From Linyphia triangularis (lineage: Eukaryota; Arthropoda; Arachnida; Araneae; Linyphiidae), in contig OZ021722.1 in NCBI GenBank assembly GCA_963978545.1, forward strand, positions 109,368,942 through 109,432,941: 64,000 bases of DNA. The letters run 5' to 3'. Positions 23,111-35,480 of the stretch are shown one piece after another; within the stretch, counting starts at the first letter, position 1; the number at the start of each line of letters is the position of its first letter. The notes beneath the pieces were generated by a model. The model saw only the letters and a program-made list of their open reading frames with translations, was not told where the DNA came from and searched no databases. The translations under genes were made by a program, and so were the position numbers.

Positions 23111-24520
23111 CAATGAATTCTATTATTAGCAATACTTTTAAAATTGGCTTCTAAATCTTGACCAACTCGGACCTGTCGTGAATCGCTCCTCTTCCTTGTT
23201 CATAAACCTTCAACTGCAATAATGATCTGGGATGATTCTTTTCAAAATTTAAAAAAATGGATTATTTTATTTAAATATACACTCAGGATATTTTTTTTTT
23301 TGTAAAAACTTATACTGGTGGTATTTAATTGCAAATTTAAATGTTTTTAGCTATTGATTTTTAGACTTTTCCAATTTTATTGTAAGAATAAAACATCTTT
23401 ATGAAATTTATTTGTCTGACTCATTCACTGGTGTTATTTCATTTATATGAATAGAATTCCAAAGAAGATTCAAGTGCAAATTATGAACTTGATTAAAGTA
23501 CAAAATCTTTTTTAATGAAAAGATAAACTTAGTTATTTTTTTTAATCCAAATTCTTTAGTTCCAGTATGCTTACAAATTGCTTAACTAATGATATTTAAT
23601 TTGCTAACATTTTTAAGATGAAATTTTAATCTTAAAGAATTATCAATCAAAGAAAGAATAAGAATATGTATCAAAACCCTACTCCACAGAAAAACGAATA
23701 TTTAGTTTTTAATTTAACATCAAAATAAGTTAAGGGGAAGGGGGGCGGGGGATTACATTTAACTTCCTTTGTTGGACAGGCTTTTTTTTTTTTTAGATAA
23801 TATGTATTTCGTATAAAAGCATTTTCTAAGATTTCCACCTTTTGTCCTGCAAATTTACATTTAACTCAATATTAGAAACAAAATAGAGAATTGTTTTAAA
23901 AACAAAAAGAAACCATAAGTTTTATTCCAAATTTTATGTATATGAAGATTTTAGGAAGTGCAAGGCAGTAGAAAATTGTACTAAGTTATTTAAAACATTT
24001 ATGAAACACAATGATAACACGGAAGTTCTAATTAGAGATCAGTGACTGTAAAATGTTCAAATACTAGAGTCAATTACAAAACAACGAAATTCTATTACAA
24101 TCTACCCAAAAAAGGCAATTTTACAAGTATCTGGTAACCCGTTGTCGCCAAACTAGTAAAATTACGATTTTGTTACAGATATTAAATGGGAAAGACTAAA
24201 AAAAAAATGTGCAAAGAGTCTATAACAGCCTTACAAATGAGCATGGTAGAGAAAAATTGTATATTTAAACATTTTAAGATTAGATTTTATATATTTTAGA
24301 TTTTACTTTATTTAAAAAAAATCAACAGCTGCCGCTAGTCGAAAAAGAAAACCAAATCGTCAGCAAATTATGCCCGCGCAATTCCCGTATTCTTCCAGTC
24401 GGTTGGCACCGTGTAAACATGAAACGCTAGTAAACTAGAATTCCAGCCAACTGGTTCCAATTATCTTCCAGCCAATTGGCCGGCTGTCGCGGTAGTAACT
24501 GGTAGCGTGTAAATCAGGCA

Positions 24521-24735
24521 TTAATATTAAGGATTTAATAATCGATCTCTTATACAAAATCGAAGTTAATATTAAGGATTTAATAATCGATCTCTTACAC
24601 AAAATCGAAGTTAATATTAAGGATTTAATAATCGATCTCTTACACAAAATCGAAGTTAATATTAAGGATTTAATAATCGATCTCTTACAAAAAATCGAGG
24701 TTAATATTAAGGATTTAATAATCGATCTCTTTACC
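24521..24735 (+). repeat. 45-bp satellite, right block, about 4.5 copies
   Basis: The array resumes with TTAATATTAAGGATTTAATA and continues with unit starts at 24554, 24599, 24644 and 24689, ending at TCGATCTCTTTACC. With the left block it makes roughly 16-17 units before interruption. Confidence 0.95.
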
Positions 24736-24739
24736 TGAA

Positions 24740-25800
24740 TTCTAGCGGAATACATTTTTGTATTTTCACTTTCTATTTGAAATGTCAATTCTGAGAATGG
24801 TGTTCAAAAGTCAACCATTTCAAAAACTGTCTGTTTACTTCACTTCGAATTATAAACATGGAAGTGCAATAAATTAGTGAAAACGAAATTAATAATTCAC
24901 AAATATAGATTCTTATTTAAGAACATATTTAATTCGATTACATTTCAAGATCTTCCTGCTAAATCTTTACGTATAATGTTCTTATATGTTTCATGATCTA
25001 TCGGAAGCAGTCCACAATATTTCAAAACACCTTCGGAATCAATTTATTCGCAAATAATTAAAACATACGGAGCTTCGTCATAAAAATCGTACCTTTCAAA
25101 TTATACATTTCTTTTGAGAGACGTTAATAAAATATTTAACATTAGGTAATTTCTTCATAAAGTAGAACCGAAAATAAAAGCATACACTAACAGCATCGTA
25201 AAATGATGAATTGAATAAAAACATCGTAGTTATAGTAGATTGTGTAGATTTCTTCTTCTACGCGAGCAAATTTCTTCAGTGAAAATGATGAGCTAGTGTA
25301 ATTGGATTATTTTCGAACTTTATCGTTTGCTATCTAAATTTATATTAAAGAAGCGAAGTGAAATATTGAGTTCTTTATACTTTTTTTACGAGATTTATTT
25401 CGTGAACTTTTCAACCCTTTTTGAGGAAGTATGCAAATCCTAGTGGCGCGAAAAACTGACATAGTAAAAGGAGATTTTATGGGATTTTCGGATTGAAAAG
25501 AATAAAGTTTTTTTTCTCTTTTTTCTATTCTGTTATTAGTATTAGAGATTTTCTCGACCAAATATATAGGAAAGCGTTTACCAGTTTTGATCGAGGCAAC
25601 ATTTGAGAGCGCGCATATCAAAAAGCGTAAATATGTGAGGGATAGGTTGGTGCATATATTATTCATTTGTTTTCCTTGTAATCTTTTAACGGAATACAAA
25701 ACAATACAATAAAAAAAAATGCTTCTGACTTGCTCATTTACCTCTTAAAGCTTTGACAAGAGAGCATATTTTAACTGTAATTGTGATGACTTTCATTTAA
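24740..25800. other. AT-rich stretch, no feature recognised
   Basis: There is no repeat family, paired termini or convincing frame. A 119-codon minus-strand frame (25340-25699) has no motif and starts in low-complexity sequence. Confidence 0.4.
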
Positions 25801-25807
25801 CTATATG

Positions 25808-25837
25808 CATATAGAGGGTAATGAAGTTACAGCATAC

Positions 25838-25878
<41 letters not shown>

Positions 25879-26400
25879 GATTTTGTTTTGCATTTTCGAT
25901 TTCAAAAAAGTGGTCTAGTGCAAATGCCTCTCTGTGTGACTGTGTGTACGTGGTCAGCATAACTCCCTGATCTACGATCTTCACATTTGGTGTCCGGGGA
26001 CCATGGGATCTACCATTTAGGTTTTCGTCAAAATAAGGTTGCATGAGGTTGAAATCATAAAAAATCAAGTTTTTCAGCAATTGTTAAAAAACGGCTCAAA
26101 CGATTTTGATTAAAACCTCTGTGCTAATGTTTCCTAAGGTGTTCTAATCATCCCCACCTCCGAAATTCCCGTAGAAGTGCGATGAAAGCGTAAAAAGTTG
26201 AAAGACGAGTGCCTCTAACACACAGTTCTCTGCCCTTGAGCATCGCCCATCAACGATAGATTTTTTCCACTTCTCACACAAGAAAGGACAATATAATGTC
26301 TATCGAATATCAATTCGCTACCTTGGCGTGTTTTTTTTTTGTGCCCATGTAAAAATTATTGCCAAAAATGTCGCTAAATTGGCCCTTTTTAAATAAATGA
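25808..26400 (+). repeat. Family A dispersed repeat, copy 3
   Basis: A 36-bp A run (about 25841-25876) near the start is followed by GTGGTCTAGTGCAAATG, GTGGTCAGCATAACTCCC, TTTTCAGCAATTGTTAA, CACCTCCGAAATTCCCGTAG and CGCCCATCAACGAT. The start AGGGTAATGAAGTTACAG matches the copies at 29390 (inverse) and 61695. Confidence 0.75.
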
Positions 26401-26519
26401 GTGAAATTTGAAAACGGTAAGTAACAACATGTTTTGACGAATATTTTATATAAAATCTGCATATAGTGTCATTTATTTGAAAACTGAAGTTAAAAATATA
26501 ACCTATAAAATATAAATCC

Positions 26520-27010
26520 TTTATATGCATTGCCAATTTTTTGATTCATTAACACAGCGCCGTTTCTGTTGCTGATGGCATCTAATTTTAAATATTAAAC
26601 ACATCACCATCAACAAATTATGTGATAAACTGCTTCTCAAAATATATTCATTAAAAATTAATTTATGCACTTACATCCATATATCTTTTATTTAATCCGA
26701 TTAAAACAATTCTATCACTTATTTATTAAAACAATTTCGGCAACAGGAAAGTGTTTCTTTAATGATCGGTTAAATGCTATTTCAGCGCGATTGGATGATG
26801 GCAAGTTGCCTTATTAGTATTCCGTTAAAGCAATCTTTTAGTGACAGTGGATGCCCAAAAAATTTAATATAATGCAATGTCATAGACATCGAATTTATCT
26901 GTCAAGTTTCAGCCTGATTTGATGACGGCAAGTTGGTTAATTAGGCCTCCGCAGACTTTCTCATCGTTGATAAACATACGCAAAAACATATATATATACG
27001 CAAAATAGTA
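26520..27010 (-). repeat. Family B copy directly after family A
   Basis: The + strand reads CCTTTATATGCATTGCC, ACACAGCGCCGTTTCTGTTG, TTTATGCACTTACATCCATA, GCGATTGGATGATGGCAAG and TAATTAGGCCTCCGCAGA. Its terminal TTAATATAA end is lost. It follows the A copy with about 120 bp between. Confidence 0.75.
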
Positions 27011-27069
27011 GTTACTGTAAATTATTTAAAATATACAAAAAAAAAAATAGAAGTTGGAATAATGGTTAA

Positions 27070-28150
27070 TAGATGGCAGCATTATAGGAAAGAGAAAATG
27101 GCAATTTTAGTAGGCTAAGGATACATAAGAAATATTATCTTGTATCCAATAAAATAATTTCCCTAATCAATTTTAAACTCGCCAATTATACACGGGCCCA
27201 ACTAATCTTAAATAAAACTACTTTACAAGCACATTTCTCCCCAAAATTTCAAAAATGTTCAAACTTCACACGAGTGTAATTTACTTCTAATTATTGGAAT
27301 ACGAGTTTAATTTCTCCAACTTTTAATCATAATTGTTTAACTAATTAAGTATTTAAATAAACAAATATTGAAATTGAATAATCCGAACTGGAGTCCCTCA
27401 TAATAGAGAAAACTCCAAAACAAGACGGTCAATATAGACACATATTTTTGAAACCATACACAAAGCCATACGCCCAAAGTTTAGTTTAAAGTGAAATTGT
27501 ATTGATTACCGATTAATTAAAACTCTGCTGGGGACAGAATCCCGCCATTTAAACATCCGTACTGAAGTTCAGAACGAACTTAAATATTCACTTTAGTCAA
27601 ATGAATGTCGAGGCTGCTTTAGAAATAAGACTAATTGAAAAATCAAGAAAGACTTAATTGCAGTTGGCGGAAAAGGGATAAATATCCTGAATATCTATTT
27701 AAAATGAGAAAACATTTACTGTGGGTTGTGTGGAGTAAACCCCTGGGCAATCCTTCAGGAAACATACGCCACACATATTTTCACAAGAATGGAGACCACT
27801 TCCCGAAATGCTTTGTTTAACTTACAGTTGTTTTAAATGAACTGGTGACTGGGAAAATATTGTTTTCAATTGAAAGTTTTGACACTTAATTGGTCCTGGG
27901 AAACCGTTCAAGAACTTTATCAATGTAAATATATAGTTACTGCATCAGATAGTGCAAAAGGGAAGACATGGAGATGGCAAACGTTTGGGGGTGAGATTTC
28001 AACCCCTGATGAACAAGGGGTATGGAACAATGGCATAATTGTCAATTACACTATTATATTGGTCATTGCATTAAAATTTGATATGGGGTTGCTTACGTTT
28101 TAATATTTTCAGTCATTTGATTAAAAATGGCTAGTTTGGCAATACATTTT
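27070..28150. other. Unique AT-rich stretch, no gene
   Basis: Two short frames (27635-27820 and 27870-28103) lack motifs and typical start context. No repeats were recognised. Confidence 0.35.
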
Positions 28151-29299
28151 ACATGGGCAAAAAACTATTCGCCAAAATGACAAAATTAGTGATGTTTTTC
28201 GTCCCTTCTTGTCCTTACATTGTCCTTTCTTGTGTGTGAAACAGAAAAAAATCAATCGTTGATGTGCGAGGCTTAAGGACAGAGAGTGTTAAGGCGTCTT
28301 CTCACTTTAGGGACCTCGAAAATAGGCTATTTTCGCGATTTTTTTTCGAGGATTTTTGCAAACAATTATGGGATAAAATGGATCCTATATAATAAACACA
28401 TCTTTCAAGTACAAGAATTTATTTTTTTTATTTTTTTGAACAATTATTATAATAAAACAGTAGCATCGAAAAACCCGTGTAGAAATGTAATGTTCGTGAA
28501 ATTTCGATGAAATTTCGGAAACTATCCGGCCGATTGTCATGAAATTTGAATGACATATTCTTCATAGTTATGGCTATAGCGCATATCATCAGATTTTTGA
28601 AATTTTGATTTGAAGTATTTTTTTTTTTACAAAAAACTGCAAAAAAACGCGTTTTTTTTTTTTTACTTTTTCGAAAAACGTGCGCCATTTTGTCATTTTC
28701 GCGAATATAAAAAATCTGATGATATGCGCTATAGCCATAACTATGAAGAATATGTCATTCAAAGTTCATGACAATCGGCCGGATAGTTTCCGAAATTTCA
28801 TCAACAAGCCACGAACATTACATTTCTACACGGGTTTTTCGATGCTACTGTTTTATTATAATAATTGTTCAAAAAAATATTTTTTTTTTCTTGTACTTGA
28901 AAGATATATTTATTATATAGGATCCATTTTATCCCATAATTGTTTGCAAAAATCCTCGAAAAAAAAATCGCGAAAATAGCCTATTTTCGAGGTGCCTAAA
29001 GTGAGAAGACGCCTTAAAAGCACTTGTTTTCCAACTTTTTACGCTTTTATTGGATTTCTACGGGAATTTCGAAGGTGGAATACCTCAAAAGGCATCAGCT
29101 CAGAAATTTCAATCAAAATCGTTTGAACCGTTTTTTAGCAACTGATGAAAAACATGATTTTTTCATGATTTCATGCCAATCCGCACACCAAATTTGAGCA
29201 TCGTAGGTTAATTTGTTTCAGGATTTATGCTGACCACAGACATACATTTTTTCTAGACCACTTTTTTGAAATCAAGGTGTTCCAAAATGTGGAGAAATG

Positions 29300-29334
<35 letters not shown>

Positions 29335-29400
29335 GAAATTTTTTTTTTGACCGAATACTATAATTTTATTACCCTATGAATACGTATGGGTAATTGAAAG
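28150..29400 (-). repeat. Family A copy interrupted by a hairpin element
   Basis: In reverse orientation the A blocks appear on both sides of 28293-29013. To the left are TTGTCCTTTCTTGTGTGTGA and ATCAATCGTTGATG. To the right are CCAACTTTTTACGC, TACGGGAATTTCGAAGGTGG and GACCACAGACATAC, then a 30-bp A run and the terminal block near 29345-29400. The two halves join at TTAA. Confidence 0.75.
28293..29013. mobile_element. TTAA-flanked hairpin element, 721 bp
   Basis: The termini GGCGTCTTCTCACTTTAGG and CCTAAAGTGAGAAGACGCC are perfect inverted repeats flanked by TTAA (28289-28292 and 29014-29017). Arms of about 310-320 bp are nearly identical: AACAATTATGGGATAAAATG, AAACCCGTGTAGAAATGTAA, ACTATCCGGCCGATTGTCAT and CGCATATCATCAGATTTTT all recur inverted. 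The loop of about 100 bp (28610-28705) is A/T runs plus a GCG-containing core. Two short frames of matching sequence on opposite strands reflect the palindrome. A TTAA target suggests piggyBac-type transposase in trans. Confidence 0.85.
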
Positions 29401-29439
29401 TAAAAAATTCTATTTTTTTTGCATTACTCCAGGTTTTAG

Positions 29440-29783
29440 AACATTCTAATTTCAAAAATGGGGCCTAGAAAAAATGTTTGTCTGTGGTCAGCATAAATCC
29501 CGAACAAATTGACCTACGATGCTCAAATTTGACATGTGGGTTGGTGATATCACAAGGACCTACCATCAAGGTTTTCGTTAAAATCGCTTATGCTCATAAG
29601 GTAGCTGCCATTGAAAAAATCATGTTTTTCAGTAATTGCTAAAAAACTGCTCTAATGAATTTTTTCAAAATATCTGTGGTAATGTCTCTTAAGGTGTTCT
29701 AAACGTTCCCACCTCCGAAATTCCCGTAAAAATAAATGCTTTAATGGTGTAAAATGCTGAAAAACAAACGCCTTTAACACAGA
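29440..29783 (+). repeat. Family A copy, 3'-truncated
   Basis: It contains TGTCTGTGGTCAGCATAA, TTTTCGTTAAAATCGC and CACCTCCGAAATTCCCGTAA and stops at CGCCTTTAACACAGAC, where other copies continue with the TCTCTGCCCTTGAG block. Confidence 0.7.
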
Positions 29784-29797
29784 CCCAAGTAGTAGTA

Positions 29798-29978
29798 TGA
29801 CGTGATAAATGACGTCATCTGAAGGTCATAAAATCCCGTCATAAAATTGGTCACTTTGTCCATTTTGGAAAAGACATCTGGACGTCATTCATGACGTTAA
29901 AAATGACATGATTCAATGACTCCCGAATCACTCTGCCGCTGTTAAGATAACGCTTTTAATGCCTTAATATTGACGTCA
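29798..29978. promoter_or_regulatory. Cluster of CRE/ATF-like TGACGT sites
   Basis: TGACGTG lies at 29798, TGACGTCA at 29810-29817, GACGTCAT at 29881, TGACGTTA at 29892 and TGACGTCA at 29971-29978. Five such sites in 180 bp of AT-rich sequence is unusual. No gene start is adjacent. The block begins exactly where the family A copy is cut, so it may be the end of an unrecognised element rather than an enhancer. Confidence 0.3.
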
Positions 29979-30171
29979 CACAAATGGTCACCTTAACGGC
30001 AATTCATGACTCTTTTTTGTTTTGTTTATTATATAGGTTTATTATATTTTTATTATTTGTCCTTATTATATTATATTTTTATTATTTGTCCTTATTATAG
30101 AGCGATTATTTCACTTTATTTTTCTTATTTTCGTAATACAAGACGCCCATTTAATTCAACATTAACTCTTT

Positions 30172-30650
30172 TCGTTTGAAATCATAAACTAAATTGCTGA
30201 ATTCATACTAAAGTATTAGTTTGAAAAATTTTATCAATTTTATAACTTTGAACATAGATATGCATTTTTTTAATATATATATTTACTAAACAGATTGAAA
30301 AAAAAGTAGTAAAGCAACAAATTGTACAGCTAAGAATATTTTAATAAAATTCATCAAATAACATGTTATTTCCGTATAACAACACTCAAAGTTTTCAAGA
30401 AAACAAACATTAAAGCATAATCAAAATCGCAGAATTCACACCAAAGTATTAGTTTTAAAAATAAAACCAATTTGTAATTTTAAACATGGATATGCTGTTT
30501 TTGTATATATATTTCTTAAACAGATTTAAATAAAGGTAGTAAAACAACAAATTGTATAGCTAAGAATATTTTATTAAAATTCATCAAGTAACAAATTATT
30601 CCAGTTTAGCAACACTCAAAGTATGCAAGAATACAAATATGAATATACTA
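30172..30650 (+). repeat. Tandem duplication of a roughly 240-bp unit
   Basis: The first unit (30172-30410) and the second (30412-30650) share, in order, the TAAAGTATTAGTTT block, AACATAGATATGC or its variant, AAACAGATT, AACAAATTGTA, AGCTAAGAATATTTT and CAACACTCAAAGT. Identity is roughly 80 percent by eye. Confidence 0.8.
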
Positions 30651-32640
30651 CACAAAATTATACACAATTAGTTCAAATGCAAAAGATATGTACATCATAT
30701 GCTCAATAGAACTTCAAATGATTTTGCAGAGAAGATGAAAAATGCTTTCAACGTTGGCTTTTTTATAATATAAAAAAGTGGAACAGACGTAGTATAAGGT
30801 ATTTGGCAATTTTTTCATTTAACAATCAGAAAATTCATAAAAATCAAAAACATGGTCACTAACAGAAAATTAAAACATTAATAATCATAAAATCAAATCA
30901 AAAACAAATTATTAAGAGTATTCTTTCGTAAGGCGATTATCATTTGGCGCCCAGCCTAAATGTTTAACCGTTTAAATGATGCATAATGTATCTCCAATTC
31001 TAAATGTATTAAGTATAAATCATTTGAAGGCTGTTAGTTTGGATTAGTTAGGTCTTCAATTTGGTGGTTTTGATCTGGTACTCGGTTGCAGAATAGTACC
31101 AAATTAAGTTAAACTATAAATAATAAAATTAAAGTAAAACTACAAATAAAAACCCTTGCGAGAAATAGCATTTATCTTTGCAATTGCAGACCTAATTCAT
31201 CCAAACTAAAAACCTTCCAATCATTTATAATTCCTATAACAAACTATTGTAGGGTTGCTATAGCATAGGCTTGGGGATACGTTGTTTAAACATGAAAACA
31301 TTTAATAGCGCATGAATTTAAGGCTTGGTGAGTAATAGTACCCGGTTGACTGTAGAGTACCGATTTTGCAAATTCAGATCAGAAAATGTTTACAGAGAAA
31401 TAACTTCATTATAGAATAGGTAATTACAAGGCGTCTATATAAAAATAATGAATACAACAAACACTTCAATTTAATATACACAAACTATTTGTTTAAATAG
31501 TGTTTGGTTTCCATAAAGTTTCTGGAGTCATTTTCCGGAAACAACGTTGAATTGATTGAACCACATTCCATGACAAATTTATGCATTCATATCTAATTAT
31601 CTTTTATTTATTATGATTAACATAATTTTAGCAACTTCTTTCATTTACAGCGTTACAGTCAGTGATAAGCATAATTCTTATAGCAATTTTCAAAATGTAC
31701 ATTTTTGTTTTTTGATGATAACCATTTTATGGGTTTTCGCTTAATGTTGATATGATTTTTTCAAACTAGGAACTTATTGACAATGAAACAATAGCAAACA
31801 CACGAAATAGCTATTTAGGAAAGGTAAAAGCCTATATTTGGAAGTTCCTTCAAGATATTTTTGTGTATACATTCTCTAATGATCTTACAAGAAATACATT
31901 CATTTTTCAAGATAAAAATGGCTATTTATAAAAGTACTTTTTCTGTGAATTTGGTATCAAAAACATATAAGTACTATCTTTCACAAGCAAATTGTGTACT
32001 TGAATTACAGAGCTAAATTGATTCCGAAATGCATCACTCTTGTTATTTAATAAAAAGTAACAATTAAGAAACTTTTAATGATAAAATTATTACAAACTTC
32101 AAAAAAGCTATTTTATACCATGTACCAACAAGATAAGTACTTTTTACCTTCAGTGTATTCATTTTTATAGGTTAGTGAAAAATTTTAAGATTATCGCTGA
32201 ACTAGAAAAACTGAAGTGTATTTTTCGACTTCTAACAGAAGCGGAGGCCTAATAATCTTCTAAAAAACTGCACTCTTTTTAAAAACTTAGTTTCTTCTTC
32301 TCCATTACATTAACTTTTAGTGTTTTCCTAAATACATCAATGATTAACCTTTTTAATAATACCTATCAAAACAGCATTAAAGGAACATATTCTATGAAAA
32401 AGATTGTTTATGATAATATTTTGAAATTCATTGTATTTTTTGAAGTTGATTATTCCTACCAAAAAACATTCGTTAATGAAAGTATGAATTTGAATATAAC
32501 ATACGATAAAAAACAAGTATAATTTAGTAACAGAATGACTGATCAACATACAGATTACTAAGCATTGATACTATTCCGTTAGCTGGATACCAAATAAAAC
32601 CGTCAAACTGCAGACCTAACTTATATAAACTAACAACCTT
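30650..32640. other. AT-rich stretch with a small family B fragment
   Basis: The only recognised piece is a B fragment near 31575-31645 (TTTATGCATTCATATC and TTTATTTATTATGATTAAC). Otherwise no frames or paired ends are visible. Confidence 0.4.
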
Positions 32641-32642
32641 CG

Positions 32643-32881
<239 letters not shown>

Positions 32882-33181
32882 ATTAAAAGAAAAAACATTA
32901 TAATCGGCTTAGGGCTGATGCACAGTTTACCCAGGGCCTAAAATCCAAGCCCATTGAGAGATCTTTTTTTTTTATTCGAGTTTTATAAAACATCGATGCA
33001 TCAATACAACTGTACAACATCTGTACACTCTATCTCTTTTAATACAAGCAGGCGGACAGGCGTATGCCCACACAATGTCTTTCCTGTGCATACCCATACG
33101 TTAAATAAGAACGGACACCGGATCACACTTTTGAACAATTGAAAACAATACCCTTAGGCTATAGTATAGTGGAACACCTAA

Positions 33182-34488
33182 CATGCTACAGCTATCTTGA
33201 AAATTGACCAACTGGAAACGGTACCATACATGGTACATCCGGTACAAATTCTTCAAGATGAGCTTAACGACACGACACGCAACATGCCATAGCTATATCT
33301 TGAAAAACGACAAACGGGAAATGGTACCACCGACAGTACACTTGGTATCACCTACATGCTCAACTCTTTTACGACATCCAACATGCCATAGCTATATCTT
33401 GAAAAACGACAAACGGGAAATGGTACCACCGACAGTACACTTGGTACCACCTACATGCTCAACTCTTTTACGACATCCAACATGCCATAGCTATATCTTG
33501 AAAAACGACAAACGGGAAATGGTACCACCGACAGTACACTTGGTACCACCTACATGCTCAACTCTTTTACGACATCCAACATGCCATAGCTATATCTTGA
33601 AAAACGACAAACGGGAAATGGTACCACCGACAGTACACTTGGTACCACCTACATGCTCAACTCTTTTACGACATCCAACATGCCATAGCTATATCTTGAA
33701 AAACGACAAACGGGAAATGGTACCACCGACAGTACACTTGGTACCACCTACATGCTCAACTCTTTTACGACATCCAACATGCCATAGCTATATCTTGAAA
33801 AACGACAAACGGGAAATGGTACCACCGACAGTACACTTGGTACCACCTACATGCTCAACTCTTTTACGACATCCAACATGCCATAGCTATATCTTGAAAA
33901 ACGACAAACGGGAAATGGTACCACCGACAGTACACTTGGTACCACCTACATGCTCAACTCTTTTACGACATCCAACATGCCATAGCTATATCTTGAAAAA
34001 CGACAAACGGGAAATGGTACCACCGACAGTACACTTGGTACCACCTACATGCTCAACTCTTTTACGACATCCAACATGCCATAGCTATATCTTGAAAAAC
34101 GACAAACGGGAAATGGTACCACCGACAGTACACTTGGTACCACCTACATGCTCAACTCTTTTACGACATCCAACATGCCATAGCTATATCTTGAAAAACG
34201 ACAAACGGGAAATGGTACCACCGACAGTACACTTGGTACCACCTACATGCTCAACTCTTTTACGACATCCAACATGCCATAGCTATATCTTGAAAAACGA
34301 CAAACGGGAAATGGTACCACCGACAGTACACTTGGTACCACCTACATGCTCAACTCTTTTACGACATCCAACATGCCATAGCTATATCTTGAAAAACGAC
34401 AAACGGGAAATGGTACCACCGACAGTACACTTGGTACCACCTACATGCTCAACTCTTTTACGACATCCAACATGCCATAGCTATCTTG
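33182..34488 (+). repeat. 99-bp minisatellite, 12 near-identical copies plus ends
   Basis: The unit starts CATGCCATAGCTATATCTTG and includes AAAAACGACAAACGGGAAAT, GGTACCACCGACAGTACACT, TGGTACCACCTACATGCTCA and ACTCTTTTACGACATCCAA. Starts run from 33283 to 34471, exactly 12 x 99. Internal units are almost base-identical (the first has TATCACC for TACCACC). A degenerate unit precedes (33182-33282) and a truncated one follows. A 430-codon frame (33204-34496) spans it with a 33-residue period, but identity holds at third positions too, so nothing shows selection on a protein. Treat it as a minisatellite. Confidence 0.95.
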
Positions 34489-34506
34489 ATTACTAATAGA
34501 CCTGTA

Positions 34507-34830
34507 GAGCGTAGTGCGATTTGCCCCTTGCACAATGAATCAACAATACGACCAGCGTAGTGCCATCTGGTCCTTGCATCATGAAAAACTAATTTTTATT
34601 TAATATAACATGTATCTAATTTTGAAAATTTAGTTTCCGATTTTTACAGGTTTCAAAATAAGTATTCGTTTATTTCATTATTTTATAAATGTTTGTTTTT
34701 AATTTTAAAATTAGAGGGTTCTTCGCTGGACACCCTGTACATTAGCTTACAAATACAATTATATACAAATACAATTGCATACAAATACAATTATTCCCAA
34801 ATACAATTGCATACCGATGCAATGACACAC
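34507..34830. repeat. Short repeats and a partial mariner-type MITE
   Basis: AGCGTAGTGCGATTTGCCCC (34507) and AGCGTAGTGCCATCTGGTCC (34553) are a 46-bp direct repeat. Positions about 34620-34737 end in GCTGGACACCCTGTA, the terminus of the element at 35481-35954, so this is a truncated copy. From 34745 to 34830, a TACAAATACAATT motif is repeated about six times. Confidence 0.6.
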
Positions 34831-35480
34831 AATTACATGTATATTTCACTTATAAATGAATTGAGTGGCCCTTATAAATGAAAATCTTTGCGTATCAATA
34901 TTTGCAAGATTTTTATTATCATTAATTTATTATAGAAGATATATGTGGAAATCAATTTTTTTATAACCAAAAAGTAATACTTACTCTACATCTTTTAGTT
35001 TGATCGAAGTATTTGTAAGGACAATTTTTTCATGTCATAAGAAACAGTTAACATTTCTATCACCTGTCACTGTAAAATAACAATAATTTAACGGAAGAAG
35101 GGAAAAAAAAGATATTTAAATGAAGTATTTTGGGCGTGTCGTTAAAAAGAGATTATAAACTATTTTCCAAAGTTTTGCCGATAACTACTAGGGATTACTG
35201 AGATGTTTTATGAAAAATAAACTAACGTTGAGTTTCTATCCTTTTCGGAAAAAGCAATAATGATGGTCTTCAAATTTCAGTAAAATAAAAAAAAAAAAAA
35301 AAAATGCAGTTAAAATGCAGCATCACATATAAAAAATATAGTTTTTACTTAAAACATATATATTTCAATAGTATTCAAAATTTCCTTCCGAATTTAACCC
35401 AGTTAAGACTGTCTTCAGTAAAAGAAAATTTCTGTAATACTAGACGTTGTAAGACGCTCTTTCCAAAAATCCTTAATATA

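Larger units (their letters stand above)
19246..24520. mobile_element. 5275-bp element with 23-bp TIRs and TTA duplication
   Basis: The first 23 bases (TGCCTGATTTACACGCTACC...) are a perfect inverted match to 24498-24520. TTA flanks both ends (19243-19245 and 24521-24523), and deleting the element with one TTA restores the register of the 45-bp satellite. A 3-bp TTA duplication suggests PIF/Harbinger, but I found no transposase. An inverted copy of the terminus, CTGGTAGCGTGTAAACGC, sits at 19312-19329, so the left end alone can fold. CCAGT(C/T)GGC-like motifs recur near both ends. Inside are two direct repeats (about 20432-20520 and 20801-20890) and a diverged SINE copy (22930-23110). A captured or untranslated cargo, or a decayed autonomous element, are both possible. 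Confidence 0.8.

Noticed and set aside
22727..23116. 129-codon frame inside the 5.3-kb element as a transposase
   Set aside because: Its second half is a diverged SINE, and no DDE-type motifs are present.
28428..28979. Two similar small proteins on opposite strands
   Set aside because: They are the two arms of a palindromic element read in opposite directions.
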